From Erysipelatoclostridium sp. AM42-17 (GTDB lineage Bacteria > Bacillota_I > Bacilli_A > Erysipelotrichales > Coprobacillaceae), in contig NZ_QUIN01000001.1 of the NCBI RefSeq assembly GCF_003480255.1, positions 62,001-126,000 of the forward strand: 64,000 nt of DNA. The letters run 5' to 3'. The notes beneath the pieces were generated by a model, which saw nothing but the letters and a program-made list of their open reading frames with translations, had not been told where the DNA came from and did no database searches. Shown here in pieces: positions 8,843-17,845 of the stretch (position 1 is its first letter; every line of letters begins with the position of its first letter). A program made the translations under genes and the position numbers.

Positions 8843-9265
8843 ATGGATAAAGAGTTATTTGATCAACAAAATATATTTGGTAAAGGAAATATAAGTGAAG
8901 AATATGCTAAGTATTTTATTGGTACATTTTATTTAAATCCACTTACCAATAAAGAATGTCCTTTATCATTAGCTAATGTTATTTTTGAACCAGGATGTCG
9001 AAATAACTGGCATATTCATCATGCTAAAAGTGGTGGTGGACAAATTTTAATATGTGTTGCTGGCTTAGGTTGGTATCAAGAAGAGGGGAAAGACCCTATC
9101 AGTTTAGAACCAGGGAAAATCATTGCAATTCCAGCTAATGTAAAACATTGGCATGGAGCCAAAAAAGATTCATGGTTTTCACATATTTCTATTGAAGTTC
9201 CGGGTGTTGAAACGTCTAATGAATGGTGTGAACCTGTTAGTGATGAAATATATCAGCGTTTATAA
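8843..9265 (+). CDS. Single-domain cupin protein
   Basis: A 140-residue cupin. Motif 1 is NNWHIHHAKSGGGQIL and motif 2 is PANVKHWHGAKKDSWF, together giving the metal-binding His/Glu-type set. Proteins of this shape are close to the cupins that accompany carboxymuconolactone-decarboxylase-like enzymes and are often annotated only as cupin domain proteins. The start follows AAAAGGAGATATTATAA. It shares a transcript with the acetyltransferase and ends before a strong terminator. The reaction, if any, is unknown. Confidence 0.85.
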   Translation: MDKELFDQQNIFGKGNISEEYAKYFIGTFYLNPLTNKECPLSLANVIFEPGCRNNWHIHHAKSGGGQILICVAGLGWYQEEGKDPISLEPGKIIAIPANVKHWHGAKKDSWFSHISIEVPGVETSNEWCEPVSDEIYQRL

Positions 9266-9273
9266 TAAGTAGT

Positions 9274-9301
9274 AAAAAGGAATCGTAAGGATTCCTTTTT
9301 T
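9274..9301 (+). terminator. Rho-independent terminator
   Basis: AAAAAGGAATC (9274-9284), loop GTAA, GGATTCCTTTTT (9289-9300). Confidence 0.85.
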
Positions 9302-9322
9302 AAAATAAAATTGTTTCATGGT

Positions 9323-9374
9323 TTGCTAATGAAGTATTTATATATTATAATTAACTTAACGAACGATTAGTAAG
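9323..9374 (+). promoter_or_regulatory. Promoter and possible operator of the TetR gene
   Basis: TTGCTA (9323-9328) and TATAAT (9346-9351) are 17 bases apart. Right after the -10 lies the imperfect dyad CTTAACGAACGATTAGTAAG (9355-9374), a possible self-regulatory TetR site. Confidence 0.5.
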
Positions 9375-9389
9375 TAAAGGACATGGAAT

Positions 9390-9977
9390 ATGAAAAAAAG
9401 AGCAAGAAGTGAAACTGATTTTGAAAAAAGAAAAATAGAGATCATGGAATGTTGTTTTGATTGTTATTGTGAAAATGGTTTTAATGGTACAGGAATTAAA
9501 CAGCTTGCTAAAAGCTGTGGATGTACTTCAGCAAACTTATATGTATATTTTGAAAATCTAGATGACTTAATCATTCAATCAACTGCACATTGTATGAGCA
9601 AAGTAGAAGATGATTTTATGGAACGAGCGCCTAAAAATGCACAGGATATCGAAAGATTTATTAATGAGATTCCTTATTGGACCGCAAAAAAGCATGGCAA
9701 AAAATATCGCTTGATGTATCAAGTTTACACGCACCCAAAATATCGAGAATATGGTAAACAGTTTTTTAAAGGGGTAGATCAGCGATATAGTCAATATGCT
9801 CAACAATTAGAAAGTCAAATAGGTATACCTGCAGATATTTTAAGACCAATGATTTTTGTTTTAATACGTGCTTGTGTACATTTTGCTTTATTTGAAGATG
9901 AAGTATACTTACAGGATCAATTAAAGTTATTAAAACTAAGTATTCAATTATTCATTGAAAAATTTAATTCAAAATAA
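9390..9977 (+). CDS. TetR/AcrR family transcriptional regulator
   Basis: A 195-residue regulator with the TetR N-terminal helix-turn-helix: IMECCFDCYCENGFNGTGIK leading into LAKSCGCTSANLYVYFENLD. The C-terminal domain is diverse and its ligand cannot be inferred. Four cysteines within the N-terminal 45 residues are unusual for the family and might allow thiol sensing, but this is speculation. It stands directly upstream (13 bases) of the ubiquitin-like surface protein and probably shares its transcript, so it may control that gene as well as itself. Confidence 0.85.
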   Translation: MKKRARSETDFEKRKIEIMECCFDCYCENGFNGTGIKQLAKSCGCTSANLYVYFENLDDLIIQSTAHCMSKVEDDFMERAPKNAQDIERFINEIPYWTAKKHGKKYRLMYQVYTHPKYREYGKQFFKGVDQRYSQYAQQLESQIGIPADILRPMIFVLIRACVHFALFEDEVYLQDQLKLLKLSIQLFIEKFNSK

Positions 9978-9990
9978 AGGAGGAATAAAA

Positions 9991-11910
9991 ATGAAAAAGA
10001 GATTTTTCAGAGGTTTATTGACATGTTTTTTAGTATTAGGAATAAATATCATCAATGTAAAAGGAATGGAACTGTATGTTGATTTAGCTATTGTAGGTGA
10101 AAAAACATTAAAGTTTGAAGTAGAATCAGGGGATAGTATTGATAATATTAAACATTATATTTTTAATAAAACCAGTATTCCTTCAAGTATTCAAACGTTA
10201 AGCTTTCATAATAAAATTCTAAATAATGGCAGAACTCTAGCTGATTATAATATTCAAAAACAAAGTACAATTACTCTTAATATTATGGATGCAAAAGAAG
10301 TATCTACATCTCAAGAATTAGTATCTGCAATCGATAATAATTATACTCGTATTCAATTAACATCTGATATCGTACTTGATCATCCTTTAGATATCGATAA
10401 AGGTCTTTTACTTGATTTAAATGGTCATATTTTGACTTGTAAAAATGAAAATATCGATGATCGTATTATTTCTGTTCATTCAGACGCTGAATTAACAATT
10501 AAAGATAGTCAACCAGATGCCACACATCCTCATACAAATATAAAAGGTGGTATTGTTTCGGGTAGTCATCATGATCAAGGTTCTGCTATCTCAATTGATC
10601 GAGGCTTTTGTCATATGTTGGCTGGTACAATTGCAAACTGTCAAAGTAAAAAAGGGGCTGTTTATATAGGAGAATATTCTTCTTTTATGATGGCTCATGA
10701 TGCAAAAATAGAAGATTGTCATGCTGGTGGGAATTTTGCCGGTGCTATTTATATTGATGAAAATGGTACTTTTACAATGAATGGAGGAAGTATTAGTAAC
10801 TGTACTTCTATGCATGGAGGGATTTATAATAAGGGAACTTTTAATGCAAATGATGGTATTATCGATTGTAGAGTAACTAATGATGGAAGTATTTATTGTA
10901 CAGGTTCTTCTATGTCACATTTTAAAGATAATGTAGAAAATCGTTCAATTATTCAAGGTGGTATTTTTTATAAATTATTAGTCTTAGAACCTGGAAGTCA
11001 TCTAGATGGTTATACGATAACTTATCAAAATGATAAAAATCATTATGCACGACAAGTCATACCTTATCATCAAAAGGCTATTATGCCATTTATGCCAAGT
11101 TTAGATGGATATATTTTTGATGGTTGGTATCAAGGAGATACGCTTTATAATTTCAATCAAGAAGTAAGTTCTGATTTAACATTAATTGCTAAATGGCAAT
11201 GTAACCATGACTATTCATGGAAAAATGTAAATGGACAATATTGGAAAGAATGCAACATCTGTCATAATAAAACAGCAAAGCAGACCATTCCTGAAATTTT
11301 TATTAATGGAAAAGACAAAGTGTGTAAAACACAAAACTATATATTTAGTTTTTCACTACCACTAAATTGTAAAAATCCAACGTATAGTTATATAGATGAT
11401 AATAATCAAGAAGTATCTCATATTCCAGAATTAAAAAATGGCGTCTATACAGGAAATATTGACGCTCGTTTATATCAAAATCTAAATCAATTTAGGTTTA
11501 CTCTTAATGCAGAAACAAATGATGGTTTTAAGTTTACTACAGTTAAAATATTCTCTGTTCAAAGTCACCATAGTGGCGGACAAGCAACTTGTATTACACC
11601 AGCTATTTGTGAAACTTGTGGTTTAACGTATGGTAGTGTAGATAGTCAGCATCATACAAATTTACAACATGTAAAAGCTAAACCTGCTACTTACAATGCT
11701 GTAGGATATAAAGAACATTGGTATTGTAAAGATTGTCATAAGTATTTTTTAGATGATCAAGCAAAAACTGAAGTAAATAAGGAAAGTCTTGTAATTCATA
11801 AATATGTTAAAACAGGAGATGAAAATAATCATGTTTTTTATGTTTGTTTATTGATTATGAGTCTTTTGACTATTTTGTTTCTTTTCATAAAAAATAAAAA
11901 GAATGTTTAG
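9991..11910 (+). CDS. Secreted surface protein with ubiquitin-like, beta-helix and InlB-type repeats
   Basis: 639 residues from ATG 9991 (SD AAAGGAGG at 9976-9983). Order: signal peptide 1-25; ubiquitin-like domain 26-99, with GRTLADYNIQKQST matching ubiquitin GRTLSDYNIQKEST almost exactly; a glycine-rich parallel beta-helix-like region from about 130 to 330 (AGTIANC, GAVYIGE, GAIYIDENG, GGIYNKG); an InlB B-repeat/Flg_new module from about 340 to 403, ending in GYIFDGWYQGD and LTLIAKWQ; two Cys-His modules (KECNICHNK and EHWYCKDCHKYF); then KTGDE and a C-terminal membrane segment with a KNKKNV tail, a sorting-signal-like end lacking a canonical LPxTG. The ubiquitin fold has no terminal Gly-Gly. 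Role unknown; contact with host proteins is an inference. Confidence 0.85.
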   Translation: MKKRFFRGLLTCFLVLGINIINVKGMELYVDLAIVGEKTLKFEVESGDSIDNIKHYIFNKTSIPSSIQTLSFHNKILNNGRTLADYNIQKQSTITLNIMDAKEVSTSQELVSAIDNNYTRIQLTSDIVLDHPLDIDKGLLLDLNGHILTCKNENIDDRIISVHSDAELTIKDSQPDATHPHTNIKGGIVSGSHHDQGSAISIDRGFCHMLAGTIANCQSKKGAVYIGEYSSFMMAHDAKIEDCHAGGNFAGAIYIDENGTFTMNGGSISNCTSMHGGIYNKGTFNANDGIIDCRVTNDGSIYCTGSSMSHFKDNVENRSIIQGGIFYKLLVLEPGSHLDGYTITYQNDKNHYARQVIPYHQKAIMPFMPSLDGYIFDGWYQGDTLYNFNQEVSSDLTLIAKWQCNHDYSWKNVNGQYWKECNICHNKTAKQTIPEIFINGKDKVCKTQNYIFSFSLPLNCKNPTYSYIDDNNQEVSHIPELKNGVYTGNIDARLYQNLNQFRFTLNAETNDGFKFTTVKIFSVQSHHSGGQATCITPAICETCGLTYGSVDSQHHTNLQHVKAKPATYNAVGYKEHWYCKDCHKYFLDDQAKTEVNKESLVIHKYVKTGDENNHVFYVCLLIMSLLTILFLFIKNKKNV

Positions 11911-11953
11911 TTATATAGTAAAATGATTTAAATAAATAATAGGAGTAGTAAAT

Positions 11954-12724
11954 ATGAGTGAATCAAAAAAATTTGTTTCTAAAGCTTTAGAAGAATTACA
12001 ACATTATGTTTATGTCTATTCAGACCCAGATACTAAAAAACCTTTTTATATTGGTAAGGGTAAAGGAAATAGATGTTTTAATCATTTGTTTGAAACTGGT
12101 GAAACGGAAAAAATAAAGAAGCTAGAAGAAATTAAAGCAAGAGGAAAAAGTCCTTTAATAGAAATTCTTGTTCATGGTGTTGACGAAGATACAGCCTATA
12201 AAGTAGAAGCTGCAACTATTGATTTAATCGGTATTGATAATTTAACCAATATGCAAAAAGGACACCATTCACAAATGTATGGACGGATTGATGTTGATGA
12301 ATTAAATGATCGTTTTTCTAATAAGGTGATTCGTAGAGAAGACATTGATGAAAATGTTTTATTAATTAGAATTAATCAACAATATCATTATGGTATGACA
12401 GATTTTGAACTATATGAGGCAACACGTATTAGTTGGGTAGTGAATAAAGAAAGAGCAAACAAACTCCAATATGTTTTTGCCGTATATAATGGAATGATCA
12501 AGGAGGTTTATCAAATAACAGCATGGTTACCTGCTTTTTCAACTATGAATACTTTAACAGTTGATGAAGAAATTATAAGGAAAGATAAAGAAAAAAGAAT
12601 GGAATTTGTAGGAGTTATTGCACCTGATGAAATAAGAAATAAATATCTAGGTGGTATTGTTTCTAATTTATTTGCTCATGGCAATTCAAACCCCATTCTC
12701 TATGTGATGAATAATAAAAAATAG
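11954..12724 (+). CDS. GIY-YIG domain protein (LEM-3-like)
   Basis: 256 residues. The N-terminal 90 residues form a GIY-YIG nuclease-like domain: HYVYVYSDPDT then PFYIGKGKGNR, followed by RCFNHLFE, a helix, and the conserved glutamate in VEAATIDLIG. The C-terminal 150 residues are unrecognised and may bind a partner or nucleic acid. GIY-YIG domains of this variety occur in stand-alone bacterial proteins related to LEM-3/ANKLE1-type nucleases. TAGGAGTAGTAAAT is the SD and a terminator overlaps the stop, so the gene is monocistronic. Its target is unknown. Confidence 0.8.
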   Translation: MSESKKFVSKALEELQHYVYVYSDPDTKKPFYIGKGKGNRCFNHLFETGETEKIKKLEEIKARGKSPLIEILVHGVDEDTAYKVEAATIDLIGIDNLTNMQKGHHSQMYGRIDVDELNDRFSNKVIRREDIDENVLLIRINQQYHYGMTDFELYEATRISWVVNKERANKLQYVFAVYNGMIKEVYQITAWLPAFSTMNTLTVDEEIIRKDKEKRMEFVGVIAPDEIRNKYLGGIVSNLFAHGNSNPILYVMNNKK

Positions 12725-12739
12725 AGCAATCTATTTTTT
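12716..12739 (+). terminator. Rho-independent terminator
   Basis: AAAAAATAG (12716-12724) pairs with CTATTTTTT (12731-12739). Confidence 0.75.
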
Positions 12740-12851
12740 GATATTACTTCAGGAACAACGAGAAGTAAAATAACACTGATACAAAAGATCGTTTCAATTA
12801 ATGTAAATCTTTGTTGTTGACGAATATGTTTATATCATAGATATTTTATAT

Positions 12852-13369
12852 AATGATTATTTTGTTGGCAGTGTTGGTAACAAAGATGATTTGACTGCTT
12901 TTTGTAAAAAAGTAATTGATGATTGTAGCTATGAAGAGTTTAATGAGGCGTTACAAGTAGGAGTGACAGGACCTTTTATGCTCATTAAGTTATTAAATGA
13001 TCAGGTTTGTATTACTAATATTTCTTCTTCAAGAGATCGTATGAGTCAACCTCAAAGTGAAAGTTATACGGCAGCTAAAGGTGGCATTCATGCTTTGACT
13101 CTGCATTAGCTGTCTCTCTAGCTGGAAAAGCAAGAGTGAATAGTATTTCACCTGGATGGATTGATACACAAAACAAAATATATGGAGGTGCAAATGCTAA
13201 TTAGCATTTAGTAAAAAGAGTGGGGAAAGTTGAAGATATAGGACATGCTGTTTTGTTTTTATGCAGTGATGAGGCATGCTTTATTACTGGAGAAAATTTA
13301 TGTATTGATGGTGGAATGAGTAAATTAATGATTTATCATGATGATCATAGTTGGAAATTAGATGATTGA
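12852..13369 (+). pseudogene. Decayed short-chain dehydrogenase
   Basis: Pieces of an SDR can be followed through two frames. First comes KDDLTAFCKKVIDD, then EEFNEALQVGVTGPFML, then NISSSRDRMSQPQSESYTAAKGGIHALT with the YxxxK active site. Near 13100 the frame shifts to LAVSLAGKARVNSISPGWIDT, a TAA interrupts it near 13201, and VKRVGKVEDIGHAVLFLCSD to LCIDGGMSKLM completes the C-terminus. The Rossmann N-terminus with TGxxxGIG is missing, and segments around the middle are deleted. With at least one frameshift, one stop and two deletions it is a dead gene. Confidence 0.85.
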
Positions 13370-13400
13370 AATAGAACATTTAAATATGTTCTATTTTTTT
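13369..13400 (+). terminator. Rho-independent terminator
   Basis: AAATAGAACAT (13369-13379) pairs with ATGTTCTATTT (13386-13396) and a T-run follows. It belonged to the decayed dehydrogenase. Confidence 0.75.
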
Positions 13401-13446
13401 GACTTAATTTTAAGAATCAGGGAAAGATAAAAAAGAGGTGATGTGT

Positions 13447-15387
13447 ATGATTAATTATAGGAAATTACTGATGGGCGTTTTGTCTTTATCTGCTTTTATG
13501 TATATCTTAAATAAGAAAAACAATCAATCTTTTCAAATGAATGAGACAAATGACTATCATCAAAATGAAAGAAAGCAATATGAAAAAAACAGTAAAGGCA
13601 TTTATTATGCCAGTGGAAATTACGAAGCTTTTGTTAAAACAAAGAAACCTGAAGGCGTTGAAAATAAACAAGCCTATCTCATTGGAAGTGGCCTTGCAAG
13701 TTTAGCTGCTGCTTGTTTTTTAGTAAGAGATGCTAAAATGCCAGGAAAGAATATTCATATATTAGAAGCTCATGATTTAGCTGGCGGTGCTTGTGATGGT
13801 ATTTTAGATGCAAGTAAAGGATATATCATGAGAGGTGGTAGAGAGATGGAAAACCACTTTGAATGTTTATGGGATTTATTTAGAAGTATTCCTTCATTAG
13901 AAATTAAAGATGCCAGTGTATTAGATGAATTTTATTGGTTAAATAAAGAAGATCCTAATTATTCATTATGTCGAGCAACAGTGAATAGAGGACAAGATGC
14001 TCATCATGATGGTAAGTTTGGATTAAGTCTAAAAGGATGTAAGGAAATTATGAAATTGTTTATGACTAAAGATGAAGATCTTTATGATAAAACAATTGAA
14101 GATATTTTTGATGATGAAGTATTTGACTCTCCATTTTGGATGTATTGGCGTACAATGTTTGCCTTTGAAAACTGGCATAGTGCTTTAGAAATGAAACTTT
14201 ATTTTCAAAGATTTATTCATCATATTGCTGGACTTCCTGATTTTAGTGCTTTAAAGTTTACCCGTTATAATCAATATGAGTCGTTGATTTTACCAATGAA
14301 AAAATATCTTGAAGATGCTGGTGTAGATTTCAAATTTAATCATGAAGTCACAAATGTTATATTTGATATTCAAGAAAATCAAAAACGAGCAAAAGAAATC
14401 AAATGTAAGGTAAAAGGAAAGGATAAAACAATTGTTTTATCACAGGATGATTATGTTTTTATTACAAATGGAAGTTGTGTTGATGGAACAATTTATGGTG
14501 ATCAAAATCATGCTCCAAGTTATGATGTAGATGTCAAAAAAAGTGGTAGCTTTGATTTATGGAAGCAAATTGCTAAACAAGATCCATCATTTGGTCATCC
14601 TGAAAAGTTTTGTGGTGATATTTCTAAAACAAATTGGGAATCAGCAACAATTACAATTTTAGATGATAAAATTATTCCTTATATTACAAGAATCTGTAAA
14701 CGTGATGTACAAACAGGTAAAGTTGTTACTGGTGGGATTGTGAGTATTGAAGATTCATCTTGGCTTTTAAGTTGGACGATTCATCGTCAAGGACAATTTA
14801 AAAAACAAGAGCCAAACAAAACCTGTATCTGGGTTTATGGTTTATTTAGTGATGCTATTGGGGATTATGTTCAAAAGCCAATGAAAGATTGTACTGGTAA
14901 GGAAATTACGATGGAATGGTTGTATCATTTAGGTGTTCCTGAACAATATATTGAAGAATATGCAACCAATAGTGCTCGCTGTGTACCAACAATGATGCCT
15001 TATATTACTGCTTTCTTTATGCCTAGAAGTGCAGGAGATCGTCCCGATGTCATTGTTGATGATGCTTTAAATTTTGCTTTTTTAGGACAATTTGCGCAAA
15101 CACCAAGAGATACTATTTTTACTACCGAGTATTCTGTTAGAACAGCAATGGAAGCTGTCTATGGTTTGTTTCAAATTGACCGTGCTGTACCCGAAGTTTG
15201 GCCTAGTGTCTACGATATAAGAGAATTACTAGATAGTTCTGTGGTATTAATGGATGGAAAGTCACCTTTAGAAGTTGATTTAGGTCTTTTCAACATATTA
15301 AAAAAACCGCTTATTGCTTTGATTAAAGAAACGGTAATTGAAAAACTGTTATATGATCATCGTATTTTAAAAGATGGGATGAGATGA
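13447..15387 (+). CDS. ohyA: Oleate hydratase
   Basis: 646 residues from ATG 13447, chosen because AAGAGGTG lies at the proper distance; GTG 13438 and ATG 13441 overlap the SD. This FAD enzyme adds water to the cis-9 double bond of oleate (10-hydroxystearate formation), a common detoxification of host unsaturated fatty acids. Family signs: AYLIGSGLASLAAACFL (FAD nucleotide loop), ILEAHDLAGGACDG, YIMRGGREMENHFECLWDL, and the closing FLGQFAQTPRDTIFTTEYSVR. Unusually, residues 1-25 form a hydrophobic segment (LLMGVLSLSAFMYIL) followed by a polar linker, suggesting membrane attachment. No partner gene is nearby; a convergent hydrolase pseudogene follows. Confidence 0.93.
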   Translation: MINYRKLLMGVLSLSAFMYILNKKNNQSFQMNETNDYHQNERKQYEKNSKGIYYASGNYEAFVKTKKPEGVENKQAYLIGSGLASLAAACFLVRDAKMPGKNIHILEAHDLAGGACDGILDASKGYIMRGGREMENHFECLWDLFRSIPSLEIKDASVLDEFYWLNKEDPNYSLCRATVNRGQDAHHDGKFGLSLKGCKEIMKLFMTKDEDLYDKTIEDIFDDEVFDSPFWMYWRTMFAFENWHSALEMKLYFQRFIHHIAGLPDFSALKFTRYNQYESLILPMKKYLEDAGVDFKFNHEVTNVIFDIQENQKRAKEIKCKVKGKDKTIVLSQDDYVFITNGSCVDGTIYGDQNHAPSYDVDVKKSGSFDLWKQIAKQDPSFGHPEKFCGDISKTNWESATITILDDKIIPYITRICKRDVQTGKVVTGGIVSIEDSSWLLSWTIHRQGQFKKQEPNKTCIWVYGLFSDAIGDYVQKPMKDCTGKEITMEWLYHLGVPEQYIEEYATNSARCVPTMMPYITAFFMPRSAGDRPDVIVDDALNFAFLGQFAQTPRDTIFTTEYSVRTAMEAVYGLFQIDRAVPEVWPSVYDIRELLDSSVVLMDGKSPLEVDLGLFNILKKPLIALIKETVIEKLLYDHRILKDGMR

Positions 15388-15390
15388 TAC

Positions 15391-15422
15391 AAAAAAGAAC
15401 ACTCAAAATGAGCGTTCTTTTT
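15391..15422. terminator. Bidirectional terminator
   Basis: AAAAAAGAACACTCA, loop AAA, TGAGCGTTCTTTTT form a near-perfect stem between two convergent genes; it overlaps the end of the hydrolase frame. Confidence 0.8.
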
Positions 15423-16337
15423 GCCATTTTATAAGGGTATCACTCATATATTGATAGACAAGATGGTGATCATTTTCATTGAGTATTTCATGACGCATGT
15501 TGTCGAATAAATAAGATGTGACGTTTTGATAACCTTTTTCTTTCATGTAATAAACGGCTTCATTAAATCTTTTTTCATTTGTGATACAAGGGTCTTCTTT
15601 TCCGGCAATAAACAAAATAGGTAAAGATGGATTGTTTAAAGACCAGTTTTTAGAATGATAGGTTTTTCTAACTAATTTGAATAAAGTTTCAAAACCATTA
15701 GCACTAAAAGTAAAAAAACATAAAGGATTATTGTTGTATTGACTGACTACTTGTTTGTCGCTACATATCCAACTGTTGGGAACGTTTGAATCAAATTTTT
15801 TATTAAAGGATTGAAAACTTAATTTTTGAATCAATTGCGGACGATAATGATCACCTTTAATCAAGGAATAAAGATGACTCATAAAAATGCCAGTACCAGC
15901 AAGAGGATTATCACTAGGACTACCACAAACGATAAGTCCATCAATGTCATGGTCATATTGTTGAATATAACAGCGGACTACTAAAGATCCCATGCTATGA
16001 CCGAAAAGATAAAGAGGAAGGTGAGGATAAAGTTGTTTGATCATAAGTGTCACTTGGTGTAGATCTTCAACAATACCAACACTACCATCTTGATAAAGTA
16101 ACCTAAATCATCTCTATTTTTAACACTTTTACCATGACCGCGATGATCATGGATAACACATAAATAACCTTGATGAGCTAACTCGTTCATAAAGTCTAAA
16201 TATCTTTCTTTATGTTCACACATTCCGTGAGAAATTTGAATAATGGCTTGAGGATGGTCATGACTTACTATCATGCCATCTAGAACCAAGCCATCATGAT
16301 TTGATTTAATTTGAAAGTTTTTTTTCATTTTTATCAC
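15403..16337 (-). pseudogene. Alpha/beta hydrolase (monoacylglycerol-lipase type), frameshifted
   Basis: Two overlapping minus-strand frames make one protein of about 310 residues. The upstream part (16337 to about 16100) has QISHGMCEHKERYLDF and VIHDHRGHGKS; the downstream part has the nucleophile elbow LYLFGHSMGSLVVR, then PILFIAGKEDPC (Asp) and DNMRHEILNE (His), so the Ser-Asp-His triad is complete. The frames meet at about 16095-16100: reading GYF then, one base shifted, YQDGSVGIVEDLHQVTLM gives an unbroken family sequence if one T is restored to the CTTTATC run. Such enzymes hydrolyse monoacylglycerols or lysophospholipids. A single-base indel this simple could also be an assembly error. 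Confidence 0.85.
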
Positions 16338-16454
16338 CTGTTTCGATTATACATAATCAAGATGAATATAAGAAGTAAATGCATATAGATTGTTAACTTG
16401 ATTTATTTTTATTAAAATAACGTAAAAAATAGTGTATTTTGTATAAAAATTTAT

Positions 16455-16510
16455 TATAATAATGAAGCATTCTGCAAAAAAATAAGTTACCAATCTTATT
16501 TTTTGTATTT
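16455..16510 (+). promoter_or_regulatory. -10 box and leader hairpin of the pnuC-like gene
   Basis: TATAAT at 16455-16460 is followed by a hairpin of CAAAAAAATAAG (16475-16486), loop TTACCAAT and CTTATTTTTTG (16495-16505), then a T-rich tail. It could act as an attenuator or just as a terminator. I could not match it to the known pnuC-associated NAD+-II or preQ1 riboswitches. Confidence 0.4.
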
Positions 16511-16537
16511 TTGATGTAGTAGGGAGAGATTTATAGA

Positions 16538-17764
16538 ATGATTCAATTTTTTAAGAAAAATATTGAACCAAATAAAAAGCTAAGACTTGCAGAAACGATT
16601 GTGCTGGTTTTACTTGCTATTTGTTCAATTGTTTCAATTTGTTATGGTCTTTTTGAAATCCATAGTGATGTTGGACATATTCAATATCTTCAAAGTGTAC
16701 AGATGCAAAGAGATCAAGATGATGAAGATTATGATTCAGATAACACGGTATGTGAAGTGACATATAGAAAAGGTGATGAAAAGTTAGTTGTTTCTTATTC
16801 ATATGAAGAATATGTTAAATTAAAAAATACATCAATCAAATCATATGAATATCAAACTGATAAGGGAACAAAACTTTATTTTGACCATAAAGGTGTTAAC
16901 CATCAAGAGGCTCAACATACATATAAAGAAGTTATGGCTGAAAAGACATTACCTATTTTTAACTTAGCAAGTTCGTCTTTTATTTTACTTTTATCAGTAG
17001 TTATCATGATGTTATTTTCTAGACAGTTTACAACTTATGAAAAATCATGGTTTATGACAATCATGGTTTTAGCTACGATTTTTTCAGTATTATTTCCAGA
17101 AGAGAGTGCAAATGGTGTAAATGGTATTCTTATCATGTTACTTTATTTGCTTGATACTTTCTTAAATATATTATGTGAGTTATTGATATCAAAACAATCT
17201 CGATATAATTTCTTGATTTCAGTATTAGTAGAAATTGTTGAAATTGTAATAAGTATTGTACTGATGTATCGTTTTGCTACGATGGTAGTAACATTATTCT
17301 TCTGGTTACCAATTGATATTATCAGTTATATTAACTGGTCTAAACATCGTGATGATGAAGAAGACGAGTTAACAATGGTCAGAAAATTAAAAGGTTACCA
17401 AGAAGTTCTTGTTATTATTGGAATTATTGTTTGGACAGTTGTTGTTGGTTACTTTATTAGTGGTTTAGATATCGCAACTGATTTTTATCATAATAAAACA
17501 TTAGAAACATTTATTGTTTATATTGATGCTTGTGCTTCAGCAGTAGGTATTGCTAATGGATTATTTATTTTCTTTAGATTAAGAGAACAATGGATAGCAT
17601 GGTATATTTGTGCTTTTCTTGAAGCGGTTATTAATGTTTTATCAGGACAATATGTTTTATTGATTTTAAAAATTGGTTACTTTACGAATACTACATATGG
17701 CTATATTAAATGGAGTAAATATATTAAAGAACATCAACAAAAAGAAAAAGTATCTTTATTTTAA
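16538..17764 (+). CDS. PnuC-like nicotinamide riboside transporter with an extra N-terminal domain
   Basis: 408 residues. The C-terminal 250 residues look like PnuC, a facilitator that imports nicotinamide riboside or related vitamin precursors: several hydrophobic helices, the IDIISYINWSKHRDDEE loop, and the closing LREQWIAWYICAFLEAVINV and YFTNTTYGYIKWSKY segments typical of the family. The N-terminal part differs from ordinary PnuC: one membrane segment (IVLVLLAICSIVSICYGLF), then about 85 polar residues with an acidic DQDDEDYDSDN stretch, probably outside the cell. GTAGGGAGAGA is the SD. It is monocistronic. The substrate is inferred from the family; the extra domain has no clear match. 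Confidence 0.75.
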   Translation: MIQFFKKNIEPNKKLRLAETIVLVLLAICSIVSICYGLFEIHSDVGHIQYLQSVQMQRDQDDEDYDSDNTVCEVTYRKGDEKLVVSYSYEEYVKLKNTSIKSYEYQTDKGTKLYFDHKGVNHQEAQHTYKEVMAEKTLPIFNLASSSFILLLSVVIMMLFSRQFTTYEKSWFMTIMVLATIFSVLFPEESANGVNGILIMLLYLLDTFLNILCELLISKQSRYNFLISVLVEIVEIVISIVLMYRFATMVVTLFFWLPIDIISYINWSKHRDDEEDELTMVRKLKGYQEVLVIIGIIVWTVVVGYFISGLDIATDFYHNKTLETFIVYIDACASAVGIANGLFIFFRLREQWIAWYICAFLEAVINVLSGQYVLLILKIGYFTNTTYGYIKWSKYIKEHQQKEKVSLF

Positions 17765-17845
17765 TTTGCAGTGACTTGAGAATAATGATATAAACTGTTA
17801 CAATATAGCGTGTAAATTATTAAATAAAAAATAGGAGAGAGAATT

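Noticed and set aside
9991..10290. True conjugatable ubiquitin
   Set aside because: No terminal Gly-Gly, a secretion signal in front and more domains behind; no E1/E2/JAB-like gene nearby.
16461..16537. NAD+-II or preQ1 riboswitch before the pnuC-like gene
   Set aside because: Only an A/T-rich hairpin is present; I could not find the conserved pseudoknot sequences of either class.
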